Assembly (NCBI RefSeq): GCF_040702505.1
Contig: NZ_JBFBLC010000002.1
Location: 434,001-498,000, forward strand
Direction of reading: 5' to 3'
From: Terrabacter sp040702505
GTDB lineage: Bacteria > Actinomycetota > Actinomycetes > Actinomycetales > Dermatophilaceae
DNA length: 64,000 nt
Each line of letters opens with the position of its first letter. Positions within the stretch are counted from its first letter, which is position 1. A program made the position numbers and the translations under genes. The notes beneath the pieces were generated by a model. It ran no database searches and was not told the origin of the DNA. It saw only the letters and a program-made list of their open reading frames with translations. Positions 25,844 to 34,465 of this stretch are shown piece by piece.

Positions 25844-27019
25844 GTGCAGGTGCGCCGCGTCATCTCCCGACCGGTGCTCGTGGCAGCGGCTGCGGGCACC
25901 GGCTCGCTGCTGGGCGCCGCGAGCGGGTCCGTCGCGGCGGCCGCGTACTTCGCGCGCAAGGTCGTGACGCCCGACGAGCTGCAGCCCGACGACATCGAGG
26001 TCCTCGCCCACGACGCCGACACCGTGACCCTCAACGAGGCGGCGGAGACGGCGTCGGCCGGTCGCTACGGCATCTGGCTCGACGGGGGAGCGGGGCACGC
26101 CCGCGTCGGCGAGGTCGTCGCCCGAACGGAGGGGGCGGTGACGCGCCGGCTGCTCGCCGTCGACCGGGGGCGGATCTCGGCAGGCCCGGCGCGGTGGAAC
26201 CAGTACTACTTCTGGGACCGCCCGTCGGTGAGCCTCGGCCTGCCCGACCAAGATGTCGTCATCGTCTCCGACATCGGGCCGCTGCCCGGCTGGCTGGTGT
26301 CACCGCAGGGCGGCGCCACCGGCACCGACTGGGCAGTGCTCGTCCACGGGCGTGGCGCGCGCAAGGAGGAGACGCTGCGGGCCGTGCCGGTCCTGCACGC
26401 TGCCGGCTGGACCAGCCTGGTCACCGCCTACCGCAACGACCGCGACGCCCCGCGGGGCCTCGACGGGCGCTACAGCCTCGGGCTCTCGGAGTGGCGCGAC
26501 GTCGAGGCCGCGATGTCGTATGCCGTGTCGCGGGGTGCGCGACGCATCCTCCTGCTCGGGTGGTCGATGGGCGGTGCCATCGTGCTGCAGGCCCTCGACC
26601 GGTCACCGCTGGCGCGTCACGTCGTCGGGGTGGTCTTCGACTCGCCCGTCATCGACTGGGGGGTCGTGCTGCGCCACCACGGTCGCCTGCGCAAGGTGCC
26701 GGGTCCGCTGGTCCGCGTGGCGACCGACCTGATGGGCTCGCGCCGCAGCCGACGCCTCGTCGGCGTCCACGAGCCGATCGACGTGGCCCGCACCGACTGG
26801 GTGGCGCGGGCCGGCGAGCTGCGGCACCGCATGCTCGTCATCGCCTCCGACGGCGACGACTTCGTGCCCATCGGGCCCGCGGTCGCCCTCGCCGGACGAC
26901 GGCCCGACCTCGTGCGCCTCGAGCGGTGGGGCACGGCCGGGCACTGTCGCGAGTGGAACGTCGAGCCGCAGCGGTGGGAAAGCGTGGTGCGCGAGTTCGT
27001 CGACGGGTTCCGAGCCTGA
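25844..27019 (+). CDS. Membrane-anchored alpha/beta-hydrolase
   Basis: A 391-residue protein with an N-terminal hydrophobic anchor (PVLVAAAAGTGSLLGAASGS). The hydrolase core shows the oxyanion strand (WAVLVHGRGARKEE), the nucleophile elbow GWSMGG, the acid loop (MLVIASDGDDFVPIG) and a candidate catalytic His in WGTAGHCREWN. The substrate is unknown. Start is one of two GTGs (25844 or 25850), neither with a good ribosome-binding site; both precede the anchor. Confidence 0.8.
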   Translation: MQVRRVISRPVLVAAAAGTGSLLGAASGSVAAAAYFARKVVTPDELQPDDIEVLAHDADTVTLNEAAETASAGRYGIWLDGGAGHARVGEVVARTEGAVTRRLLAVDRGRISAGPARWNQYYFWDRPSVSLGLPDQDVVIVSDIGPLPGWLVSPQGGATGTDWAVLVHGRGARKEETLRAVPVLHAAGWTSLVTAYRNDRDAPRGLDGRYSLGLSEWRDVEAAMSYAVSRGARRILLLGWSMGGAIVLQALDRSPLARHVVGVVFDSPVIDWGVVLRHHGRLRKVPGPLVRVATDLMGSRRSRRLVGVHEPIDVARTDWVARAGELRHRMLVIASDGDDFVPIGPAVALAGRRPDLVRLERWGTAGHCREWNVEPQRWESVVREFVDGFRA

Positions 27020-27055
27020 CGTCGGTGCGCGAGGCTCGTGCAGGAGCGCGGTCGC

Positions 27056-27799
27056 TCAGCGGCGGACGAGCCACCGCCCCATCAGGGTGTCGTCCTGCTC
27101 GACGAGCAGCCCCAGCTCTAGCTCGGCCGGCGTGCCCGGTGCGGCCACGGGACGCGGGTGCTCACCACCGACGACGTGCGGGGCGACCGTGAAGCACAGC
27201 TCGTCCACCGCGCCGGCGGCGAGGAAGGCCGCGAGCAACGTGGGGCCGCCCTCGGTCAGCACCTGGCCCCAACGGCGCTCGTGCAGCGCGGCGACGAGGG
27301 CGGGGACGTCCACGCGGTCATCGCCGCACACGAGGACGTGCTCGTCGCCGAGGTCGCGACGGGCCGCAGTGAGACCGGGTGCAGAGGCCGGCAGGGCGAT
27401 GAGAGCGCGGCCGTCCCGGCAGCCACGCAGGGTCTCGGGCACGTCACCGCGGTTGCTCACCGCGACGAGCGGCAGCACGTCAGGCAGGCCCAGCTGCCGG
27501 CGAAGGCCCACCAGCGAGTCCTTCACCGACAGTGGCGGATAGCCCTCCGCGCGGATGGTCCCGGCGCCGACGACGACCACGTGGCTCATCGCCCGCAGCA
27601 CCTCGAAGACGGCGTGGTCCGCGGCATTGTTGATCGACCCCGAACGGCCGTCGGGACCGGTCGCAGCTCCGTCGAGAGAGGTGATCATGTTGCAGCGCAC
27701 CCACGGGCCGGCCGGGGCGGCATACGCCCGGAACAGGCCTGTGTCGTCGAGCTCGGCGAGCGGGGCGAGGCCGGAACGGCCGGGGACGAGCAGTCGCAT
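27056..27799 (-). CDS. RibD C-terminal-type pyrimidine reductase family protein
   Basis: A 247-residue protein of the dihydrofolate-reductase-like RibD-C family. It carries WVRCNMITSLDGAATG, SINNAADHAVFEVLRA, VVVVGAGTIRAEGYPP, VLTEGGPTLLAAFLAAGAVDEL and the APHVVGG end. RibD-C reduces a riboflavin-pathway pyrimidine with NADPH. No deaminase domain or other rib genes are adjacent, so the actual substrate could differ; stand-alone copies are frequent in actinobacteria. Confidence 0.85.
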   Translation of the reverse strand: MRLLVPGRSGLAPLAELDDTGLFRAYAAPAGPWVRCNMITSLDGAATGPDGRSGSINNAADHAVFEVLRAMSHVVVVGAGTIRAEGYPPLSVKDSLVGLRRQLGLPDVLPLVAVSNRGDVPETLRGCRDGRALIALPASAPGLTAARRDLGDEHVLVCGDDRVDVPALVAALHERRWGQVLTEGGPTLLAAFLAAGAVDELCFTVAPHVVGGEHPRPVAAPGTPAELELGLLVEQDDTLMGRWLVRR

Positions 27800-27881
27800 G
27801 CCCGCCAGTATCGGTGACGGGCCGTGCGCGCGGTCTGCACGCTTCCCGTCGCGCGGCGTTCCGTTCGGGCAGGATGACGCC

Positions 27882-28856
27882 ATGGGCAAGGGCGCGAAGA
27901 GCAAGAAGCACAAGAAGGGCAAGGGCGGGATGAGCGCCGGCGCCGCACCGAGCGCCGAGGAGGTGGAGCGCGCCGCCGAGGAGGAGGAGCGCCTCGCGGC
28001 CCACGAGGCCGACGCGGTGACGGAGATCAAGGACGTCGGCAACGCCCTGTGCGTCGGCAAGGGCTTCGTGCTCGCTGACGTCGACACCTCCGGCACGCCG
28101 GGGTTCTCGGGCGGCAAGCTCGACGGCAAGGCAGCGCTCAGGGCGTGCGAGGCGGAGCTCTCGGACCAGCTCGAGCGCCTCTTCGCCGAGTCGACGGCCG
28201 GGAGCAAGCGCGCGGTCCTGCTCGTGGTGCAGGGCATGGACACCTCCGGGAAGGGCGGCATCATGCGGCACGTCATCTCGGTCAACCCCGAGGGTGTCAA
28301 GGCCACCGCCTTCAAGGCGCCCACCAAGGAGGAGCTGGCACACGACTTCCTGTGGCGCATCGAGAAGGCGCTGCCGGCGCCGGGGCAGCTCGGGGTCTTC
28401 GACCGGTCGCAGTACGAGGACGTGCTCGTCGTACGCGTGCACGACCTCGTCCCCCAGGAGGTGTGGTCCAAGCGCTACGCCCAGATCAACGCGTTCGAGC
28501 GCAAGGTGGTCGCATCGGGGACCACCGTGGTCAAGGTCATGCTGCACATCGCCAAGGAGGAGCAGAAGGCGCGCCTGCTCGAGCGCCTCGACCGGCCCGA
28601 CAAGTACTACAAGTTCAACCCCGGGGACGTGGACGAGCGGGGCCGGTGGGATGACTACATGCAGGCCTACCAGGCGGTCCTCGACAAGACCTCGACGGTG
28701 GGGGCTCCCTGGCACGTCGTGCCCGCGGACCGCAAGTGGTACGCGCGGCTGGCCGTGCAGCAGCTGCTGCTCGACGCCCTGCGGGGGATGAACCTGCAGT
28801 GGCCACCGGCCGACTTCGACGTCGAGGGCGAGCGCAAGCGCCTGTCCCTCAGCTGA
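27882..28856 (+). CDS. ppk2: Polyphosphate kinase 2 family protein
   Basis: A 324-residue PPK2. The Walker-A-like loop is QGMDTSGKGGIM (about residues 117-128). The Walker-B segment is FDRSQYEDVL, followed by the lid (HIAKEEQKARLLERLDRPDKYYKFNP) and the WDDYMQAYQAVLDKTS motif. PPK2 enzymes move phosphate between polyphosphate and nucleotides; which nucleotide cannot be told here. The first ~17 residues are very lysine-rich (KGAKSKKHKKGKGG), a possible polyphosphate- or nucleic-acid-binding tail that is unusual for the family. Confidence 0.9.
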   Translation: MGKGAKSKKHKKGKGGMSAGAAPSAEEVERAAEEEERLAAHEADAVTEIKDVGNALCVGKGFVLADVDTSGTPGFSGGKLDGKAALRACEAELSDQLERLFAESTAGSKRAVLLVVQGMDTSGKGGIMRHVISVNPEGVKATAFKAPTKEELAHDFLWRIEKALPAPGQLGVFDRSQYEDVLVVRVHDLVPQEVWSKRYAQINAFERKVVASGTTVVKVMLHIAKEEQKARLLERLDRPDKYYKFNPGDVDERGRWDDYMQAYQAVLDKTSTVGAPWHVVPADRKWYARLAVQQLLLDALRGMNLQWPPADFDVEGERKRLSLS

Positions 28857-28887
28857 GGGCTGTAGCTCGACCCGGTGTTGCGTGGGG

Positions 28888-30528
28888 TCAGCCGGCGCGC
28901 TCGACGAGCGCCGAGGCGGCACCGGCGAGGTCGACGTCGAGCGAGCCGAAGGTGTGGCCCCGGTGCCCGGCGATGCGACTGGCGACGAACGCGTCGGCCA
29001 CGGGTCCGGGGAAGTGGCGCACGAGCAGGCTGGCCTGCAGGGCGAGCGCGAGACGCTCCACGATGGAACGAGCGCCGAAGGCGGCGTCGGCCGATGCCGG
29101 GTCGAGCGAGCGGGCCTGTGCCAGAGCGGAGTCCACGTGGGCGTCGAGCTCGGTGCTGGCCCCGCGCACCTCGTGCAGCTCCTTCGTCAGCGCCTCCAGC
29201 GTGGTGGGTTCGCGGGTCACCGCGCGCAGCACGTCGAGGGCGTTGACGTTGCCCGAGCCCTCCCAGATCGAGTTGAGCGGCGCTTCCCGGTAGAGCCGGG
29301 CCAGACCGTTCTCCTCGACGTAGCCGTTGCCGCCGAGGCACTCGAGCGCCTCGGCGACCAGGGGAGCGGTGCGCTTGCACACCCAGAACTTGCCGAGGGC
29401 GACGCCGAGGCGCGCCAGCTCGGTCTCGCCGGCATCGACCGCGTGCGCGAGTCGCATCCCCAGGAGCGTCGCGGCCTCCGACTCGAGGGCCAGGTCCGCC
29501 AGGACGTTGCGCATGAGCGGCTGGTCGACGAGCAGCGCGCCGAAGGCCGAGCGGTGCCGCGCGTGGTGCACGGCGCGGGCGACGGCGTCGCGCATCGTGG
29601 CGCTCGAGCCCAGGACGCAGTCGAGGCGGGTCGCACCGACCATGTCGATGATGGTGCGGACGCCGCGGCCCTCGTCGCCGAGCCGGCTGCCCCAGGTGCC
29701 GTCCAGCTCGACCTCGCTGGAGGCGTTGGAGTGGTTGCCCAGCTTGTCCTTGAGGCGCTGGAGCGCGAAGGCGTTGCGGGTGCCGTCGTCGAGGGCACGC
29801 GGCACGACGAAGCAGGTGAGTCCGCCGGGAGCCTGGGCCAGGACGAGGAAGACGTCGCTCATCGGTGCGGAGCAGAACCACTTGTGCCCGGTGAGGCGGT
29901 AGGTCTCGCCGGGGAGCGGCCCGCCGGGCGCCGGGACCGCGCGCGTGGAGTTGGCGCGGACGTCGGAGCCGCCCTGCTTCTCGGTCATGCCCATGCCCGC
30001 GACGGCGCCGGCCTTGACCGACACGGGCCGGATGCCGAAGTCGTAGTCGCGGCTCGCGAGAGCAGGCAGCCAGCGGTCGCCCAGGGTGCGGTCGTGCCGC
30101 AGGGCCGACCCGGCGGCATACGTCATCGACACGGGGCACCCGTGGCCGGCCTCGACGCGCGACCAGAGGAGGAAGCCGGCGGCGCGGCGCACGTGGGCGC
30201 CCGAGCCAGCGGGCCGCGTCCACGGCTCGGCGGTGAGCCCGGCCCCCACCGCCTGAGTCATGAGCCAGTGCCACGAGGGGTGGAACTCCACCTCGTCGAT
30301 GCGGTTGCCCCGCGCGTCGTGGGTGCGCAGGACCGGCGGGTGGGTGTCGGCGAGCCGGGCGTGCTCCTGCGCCTCCTCGGTGCCGGCGAGGGCGCCAAGA
30401 GGCGCGAGCTCGGCCGCGGCCGACGGGCCGGCCCAGCGCTCGACGGCCTCGCGCAGCGTCGCGTCGTCGAGGAGGAAGTCGCTGCCGACGAAGGGCGGCA
30501 CCTGGTTGGTGACCTCGTGTGTGCTCAC
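28888..30528 (-). CDS. AidB-like acyl-CoA dehydrogenase family protein
   Basis: A 546-residue flavoprotein close in length to E. coli AidB (541). Typical segments: GMGMTEKQGGSDVRANSTRA, GHKWFCSAPMSDVFLVLAQ, RLKDKLGNHSNASSEVELDG, CLGGNGYVEENGLARLYREA and LNSIWEGSGNVNALDVLRA. AidB is induced by alkylating agents in E. coli and is thought to protect DNA or destroy alkylators; some actinobacterial relatives act on branched acyl-CoA. The GTG at 30528 matches the AidB N-terminus (HEVTNQVPPF). Confidence 0.87.
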   Translation of the reverse strand: MSTHEVTNQVPPFVGSDFLLDDATLREAVERWAGPSAAAELAPLGALAGTEEAQEHARLADTHPPVLRTHDARGNRIDEVEFHPSWHWLMTQAVGAGLTAEPWTRPAGSGAHVRRAAGFLLWSRVEAGHGCPVSMTYAAGSALRHDRTLGDRWLPALASRDYDFGIRPVSVKAGAVAGMGMTEKQGGSDVRANSTRAVPAPGGPLPGETYRLTGHKWFCSAPMSDVFLVLAQAPGGLTCFVVPRALDDGTRNAFALQRLKDKLGNHSNASSEVELDGTWGSRLGDEGRGVRTIIDMVGATRLDCVLGSSATMRDAVARAVHHARHRSAFGALLVDQPLMRNVLADLALESEAATLLGMRLAHAVDAGETELARLGVALGKFWVCKRTAPLVAEALECLGGNGYVEENGLARLYREAPLNSIWEGSGNVNALDVLRAVTREPTTLEALTKELHEVRGASTELDAHVDSALAQARSLDPASADAAFGARSIVERLALALQASLLVRHFPGPVADAFVASRIAGHRGHTFGSLDVDLAGAASALVERAG

Positions 30529-30628
30529 GTGCAGAGCGTAGGTCGGGAGGTCGGCTGACCGACCGCGCACGGGGTGTCGGGCCGGTCACCTGCCGTCGGT
30601 TCGCCGCCTCCCACTAGCCTCGGACACG

Positions 30629-31786
30629 ATGAGCGTGCGGACGAGGACGCGGGCAGTGCTGGAGCGGGTCCCGTGGGGACTGCGGCTCGGCAGGCTGACG
30701 CGGGAGACGATCCGGGTCTGCCTGCGCTACCGCGTGACCGGGCTCGCGGCCGAGGGCGCCTTCTTCATGCTGCTCAGCCTGCCGCCCCTGGTGCTCGGTC
30801 TCTTCGGCGGCCTCGGCTTCGTCGGCGGGTGGATCGGTCCGGACACGACCCAGCGGATCGTGTCGGCCATCGAGGAGTACGCGTCCCGCTTCCTCTCCGA
30901 GTCGAGCATCAACGAGCTGCTGCTGCCGACGATCACGGACGTGCTGCGCGGCGGTCGCGTCGACATCGTCTCGGTCGGCTTCCTGCTCTCGCTGTGGTCG
31001 GGGTCGAGAGCGCTCAACGTCTTCGTCGACACCGTGTCGATCATGTACGGGCAGAACGGTGCCCGTGGGATCGTGCACATGCGCGCGTTCAGCCTGCTGC
31101 TCTACTCCTTCGGGATCGTGTCGGCCGTGCTCGTGCTGCCGCTCATGCTGCTCGGTCCGGGACTGCTGGCCTCGTGGCTGCCCGACCTGGCCGCGGCCGT
31201 CACGCGGGCGCTCTACTGGCCGACCCTGCTCGCCTTCGGCGTCGTGCTGCTCGCCTCGATGTACCACGTGTCCACGCCGCACCGCAGTCCCTGGCGGCGC
31301 AACCTGCCCGGTGCGGTGCTCGCCATGGCGATCTGGATCGGGGCCTCCTACGTCGTACGCGTCTCGCTCGAGGCCTCGATGGGCGGCTCGTCGATCTACG
31401 GCCCGCTCAGCACCCCCATCGTCCTGCTCGTGTGGCTCTACGCGCTCGCCGTCGCGATCCTCATCGGCGCCGGCATGAACGCCGCGGTGCGCATCCTGTG
31501 GCCGGTGGACCTGCACGAGGGCACCGACGTGCGGCTCGTGAACTGGGCCAAGGAGGGGGCCGGCGCGTTGCTGGCGCGCGGTGACTCGCGATCGGCTGAG
31601 CCAGAGGCTGCGCGAGGAGAGGCCGACGGGGACGAGCGTGGGCGCGACCAGCAGTTCCGCAGCAGGGAGCCGGGGCCCCTGGGGGCCGCCATCCGAAGGG
31701 GAGTGGGACAGGCCCGGACGGACGGTGCAGAAGAGGTCGACGAGGCGCCGGATCCGGTGCCGAACCCGCCCGGAAACCGGCCCTGA
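30629..31786 (+). CDS. YihY/BrkB family membrane protein
   Basis: A 385-residue integral membrane protein with six predicted helices, for example EGAFFMLLSLPPLVLGLFGG, FSLLLYSFGIVSAVLVLPLM, and the conserved SSIYGPLSTPIVLLVWLYA near residue 255. It carries a ~100-residue charged, disordered C-terminal tail. This family was once misnamed ribonuclease BN; its transport or structural role is unknown. It is the last protein gene before the tRNA cluster. Confidence 0.85.
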   Translation: MSVRTRTRAVLERVPWGLRLGRLTRETIRVCLRYRVTGLAAEGAFFMLLSLPPLVLGLFGGLGFVGGWIGPDTTQRIVSAIEEYASRFLSESSINELLLPTITDVLRGGRVDIVSVGFLLSLWSGSRALNVFVDTVSIMYGQNGARGIVHMRAFSLLLYSFGIVSAVLVLPLMLLGPGLLASWLPDLAAAVTRALYWPTLLAFGVVLLASMYHVSTPHRSPWRRNLPGAVLAMAIWIGASYVVRVSLEASMGGSSIYGPLSTPIVLLVWLYALAVAILIGAGMNAAVRILWPVDLHEGTDVRLVNWAKEGAGALLARGDSRSAEPEAARGEADGDERGRDQQFRSREPGPLGAAIRRGVGQARTDGAEEVDEAPDPVPNPPGNRP

Positions 31787-31806
31787 CGAGGGTGCCGGAG
31801 CCGGTT

Positions 31807-31835
31807 TTGTATCTCCCGGAGCGATCGGATAGTGT
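31807..31835 (+). promoter_or_regulatory. Promoter of the tRNA cluster
   Basis: TTGTAT (31807-31812) and TAGTGT (31830-31835) are separated by 17 bp, a good sigma-70-type pair, 42 bp upstream of the first tRNA. Confidence 0.65.
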
Positions 31836-31877
31836 CTACCACGCACCGAGCGGGGAAGTTACACCGCTGGTGTTCCC

Positions 31878-31950
31878 GCGGACGTAGCTCAGTTGGTAGA
31901 GCGCAACCTTGCCAAGGTTGAGGTCGCCGGTTCGAGCCCGGTCGTCCGCT
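31878..31950 (+). tRNA. tRNA-Gly (GCC)
   Basis: A 73-nt cloverleaf. The acceptor GCGGACG pairs with CGTCCGC, the D-arm is GCTC...GAGC, the anticodon stem CAACC/GGTTG holds loop TTGCCAA (anticodon GCC), and the T-loop is GGTTCGAGCC. The 3' CCA is not encoded. Confidence 0.95.
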
Positions 31951-31978
31951 CGGAGGCAAAGATCCACTTGCCTTCCAC

Positions 31979-32049
31979 GGTGGAGTGGCCGAGAGGCGAG
32001 GCAGCGGCCTGCAAAGCCGCGTACACGGGTTCAAATCCCGTCTCCACCT
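31979..32049 (+). tRNA. tRNA-Cys (GCA)
   Basis: A 71-nt tRNA. The acceptor GGTGGAG pairs with CTCCACC, the anticodon loop contains CTGCAAA (anticodon GCA), and the T-arm is CGGGTTCAAATCCCG. It lies 28 nt after tRNA-Gly. Confidence 0.95.
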
Positions 32050-32093
32050 CGGTGAGACACCACGCAGGACCCAGCAGTACCAGCAACACCCAA

Positions 32094-32165
32094 GGGCGAT
32101 TGGCGCAGCGGTAGCGCGCTTCCTTGACACGGAAGAGGTCACTGGTTCAAACCCAGTATCGCCCA
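32094..32165 (+). tRNA. tRNA-Val (GAC)
   Basis: A 72-nt tRNA. The acceptor GGGCGAT pairs with ATCGCCC, the anticodon stem CTTCC/GGAAG holds loop TTGACAC (anticodon GAC), and the T-arm is CTGGTTCAAACCCAG. A CCA triplet follows the discriminator base. The last 10 nt are repeated 19 kb away, marking it as the integration target of the adjacent island. Confidence 0.95.
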
Positions 32166-32212
32166 CCAGCACGAGACAGCCCCTGACCAGCGGAGACGCG
32201 GGTCAGGGGCTG
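32156..32212 (+). repeat. attL-like direct repeat (tRNA-Val 3' end plus terminator)
   Basis: It begins with GTATCGCCCA, the last 10 nt of tRNA-Val, and runs through the left arm, loop and most of the right arm of the terminator. It matches 51238-51294 without gaps; the four mismatches are in the tRNA end (2) and in or beside the hairpin loop (2). Confidence 0.7.
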
Positions 32213-32218
32213 TCTCGT
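32171..32218 (+). terminator. tRNA cluster terminator
   Basis: An 18-bp perfect stem (32171-32188 with 32201-32218) and a 12-nt loop, starting 5 nt after tRNA-Val. Confidence 0.9.
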
Positions 32219-32269
32219 CATGTCCCCAGGTCCGCGAGTCGGGCACCGACTCGGCAGGAGCCAGCCCGC

Positions 32270-32317
32270 GAAATGGGTAGATCTGCCGATATCGGGGCGG
32301 GGTTCCCGCTCAGTACT
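32270..32317 (+). promoter_or_regulatory. Island palindrome, copy 1, with -10
   Basis: The 24-bp site 32270-32293 keeps the right half-site TGCCGATATC and a degenerate left half ending ATGGGTA. A -10-like AGTACT (32312-32317) or TACTTT (32314-32319) follows at 18-20 nt. It is 117 bp upstream of the GAF-ANTAR gene. Confidence 0.55.
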
Positions 32318-32409
32318 TTTCAGGTCAGGGCACGGGGTTCGACATGGCTCGACTCCCGGAACGGGACTTTCAAGAACGAGAGGACCTGGGACCCGCGGAG
32401 GTACCTCCC

Positions 32410-33118
32410 ATGGACGCCCCTGACGTTGCGAGCACGACTGCCGGGTCCAGCAGGCCGCCGTACGGCGCGCGGACCGTGGAAGACACGCTCACCGAGGTAC
32501 TCGCCACCGCCGCCAGGCTCGTGCCGGTCCTCGAGCATGCAGGTGCCATCGTCGGTCGAGCGCCCCATGTCGTGTCCAGGGCCGCGTCGGACCTCTTCAT
32601 CGCCGAGGTGCACGGACTTCAGGTGCCCCTCGTGGAGGGACCGTGTCTCGAGGCGATCACGACCGGCCTGACCGTGGTCAGCGACTCACTGCCTGTCGAG
32701 CGGCGGTGGCCTCGCTGGAGCGCCGCAGCCCAAGCGGCCGGCGTGCACTCGACCGTGGCGGTCCCGCTCGTCTGGGGGGGGTCGCACGCTGGGGGCGCTG
32801 GGCCTCTACTGGGAGCGCCCGCACCGGCTGGACACCGACACCCTCAACCTGGCCGAGAGCTGCCGGGTGACCGCGTCGGCTCTCGTGGGCTGGGTGCACT
32901 CGGCCCAGAACCTGCGGCATGCCCTGGGCACCCGCGAGATGATCGGTCAGGCCGTCGGGGTCCTGATGCAGCGCCACGGCCTGAGCAGCGACGCGGCCTT
33001 CAACGTCCTGCGGCGCCACTCGCAGAACGCGAACATCAAGCTGCGGGAGGTCGCGCAGACCTTCCTGGAGACCGGCGAGCTGCCCCAGCCTCCACGGCCC
33101 GGCACGGGTCGTACCTGA
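32410..33118 (+). pseudogene. GAF-ANTAR RNA-binding antiterminator, frameshifted
   Basis: Two frames encode one GAF-ANTAR protein. Frame one (from ATG 32410, preceded by GGAGG) gives the GAF part (TLTEVLATAARLVPVLEHAG, APHVVSRAASD, QVPLVEGPCLEAI, STVAVPLVWGG). After a run of eight G at 32774-32781 the sense continues one frame over as RTLGALGLYWERPHRL ... NLAESCRVTASALVG and then the ANTAR domain (GTREMIGQAVGVLMQRHGLS, AFNVLRRHSQ, NIKLREVAQTFLETGE). Removing one G restores a ~235-residue protein. ANTAR proteins bind paired RNA hairpins to prevent termination. It is either a real frameshift, phase-variable G-tract, or a homopolymer sequencing error. Confidence 0.75.
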
Positions 33119-33308
33119 GTGCCAGGCTGCGCAGAACCACCCGGGCGGCGCTGTCGTGGTCCGGGAGTCGCGCTCTAGCCGCGTGGAGGAGTTCGTCCGG
33201 TCATGTCGCTCCTGACGGGCCCGTCGATGTTGCAGCGTGCGAACGGGTTGTCGCGTCGCCGTGGTCCACGGGCATCGCGGTCGCCACTCCACCGGGCACG
33301 GCAGGACC

Positions 33309-34157
33309 TCAAAGCATCTCGAGGGGTCTGGGTCGGCGGGGCGGCGGGAACGCCTCGTCCAGCGCGCGCAGATGCTGCTCGGTCAGACGCTGGCCCACCG
33401 CTGCCCGGTTCTCCAGAACGTGCTGGTGCGTGCCGGCACGGGGGATGAGGTTCACACCGTCCCGGGTCATCACCCAGGCGAGGGCGACCTGTGCCGGGGT
33501 GGCCTCGAGCTCGTTCGCCACCGTGATGATCGCGGGGTGGTCCAGCAGCCGGCCCTGCTCGATCGGTGAGTAGGCCATCACCGGGATGCCCTGTCGCTGC
33601 AGGGCCGGCAGCAGGTCGTACTCGATGCCCCGGCGGGTGAGGTTGTAGAGCACCTGGTTCGTCTGGACCGCCTGCCCGCCGGGGACGCTCAGCAGCTCGG
33701 CCATGTCCTGGGTGTCGAAGTTGCTGACGCCCCAGTAGCGGATCATGCCCAGCCGGACCAGCTCCTCGAAGGCGCGCACGGTCTCCTCGAGCGGCACCTG
33801 GCCGCGCCAGTGCAGCAGGTACAGGTCGAGCCGATCGGTGCCGAGCCGGCCCAGGCTCTGGCGGCACGCCTGGATCGTGTCCGCGTACGAGGCGTGTGAG
33901 GGCAGCACCTTGGTAACCAGGAACACCTCGTCGCGGCGGCCGGCGATCGCCTCGCCGACCAGCGCTTCCGCCCTGCCGTTGCCGTACATCTCGGCGGTGT
34001 CGATCAACGTGAGCCCAATGTCGATGCCCAGGCGCAGGGCCGCGAGCTCCGAGTCCCGCCGGGCCGGATCCTCGCCCAGGTACCAGGTGCCCAGCCCCAT
34101 CACGGGAATCGTCTCCCCAGCGGGCAGTCGTACCTGCGGGACCGGTTGGCTCGACAT
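33309..34157 (-). CDS. Aldo/keto reductase
   Basis: A 282-residue NADPH-type aldo/keto reductase with the full catalytic tetrad: Asp53 and Tyr58 (LIDTAEMYGNGRAE), Lys83 (FLVTKVLP) and His116 (DLYLLHWRG), plus the cofactor region GVNLIPRAGTHQHVLENRAA. It reduces aldehydes or ketones in the cytosol, fitting the aldehyde-handling theme of the island. The ATG at 34157 follows GGAGAA. The 190 bp between it and the ANTAR gene hold nothing I can support. Confidence 0.88.
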   Translation of the reverse strand: MSSQPVPQVRLPAGETIPVMGLGTWYLGEDPARRDSELAALRLGIDIGLTLIDTAEMYGNGRAEALVGEAIAGRRDEVFLVTKVLPSHASYADTIQACRQSLGRLGTDRLDLYLLHWRGQVPLEETVRAFEELVRLGMIRYWGVSNFDTQDMAELLSVPGGQAVQTNQVLYNLTRRGIEYDLLPALQRQGIPVMAYSPIEQGRLLDHPAIITVANELEATPAQVALAWVMTRDGVNLIPRAGTHQHVLENRAAVGQRLTEQHLRALDEAFPPPRRPRPLEML

Positions 34158-34254
34158 CGGGTTCTCCGTCGCTATCAGGGTGGGGGATCTTGAACCGCCA
34201 CGTGCGAAGAGCACGAAGCGCGATCACACGTGCTTCTTCATTTCCCCGCTCGTC

Positions 34255-34383
34255 TTCCCGCCAGCAGGCCTGCGAGCTGGCGACCCACGAACAGGGCACC
34301 GTCACCTGGTACGCATCCTGGATCGACGACACGACGTACGGCCTTGGACACCTTCGAGACCGAGGAGGGGCGACCGTTCTCCG
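34255..34383 (+). pseudogene. Fragment of an antibiotic-biosynthesis-monooxygenase (ABM) gene
   Basis: In one frame this reads QQACELATHEQGTVTWYASW then IDDTTYG. After a shift near 34345 it reads DTFETEEGRPFSV. It is clearly a relative of the intact ABM protein at 35446-35742 (QQARQLATREEGTVNWYAFR, IDDTTYG, FDTFETEEARQ), but on the opposite strand, truncated at both ends and frameshifted. Confidence 0.7.
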
Positions 34384-34465
34384 TGATGGCTCCCCCTTGG
34401 CGCCACCGGACGGAGACCCCGTCCCACCCGTGGAAGTTCAGGCTGGGACGAGGCCTCCTCGCCAC

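Noticed and set aside
28882..30558. A 558-codon plus-strand frame opposite the AidB-like gene
   Set aside because: Antisense of a family-supported gene with no domain of its own.
32273..32292. DevR/DosR hypoxia-box reading of the island palindromes
   Set aside because: The half-site GGCA/TGCC with TAT/ATA ends does not fit the GGGACT-type DosR consensus; functional similarity remains possible but is not shown by the sequence.
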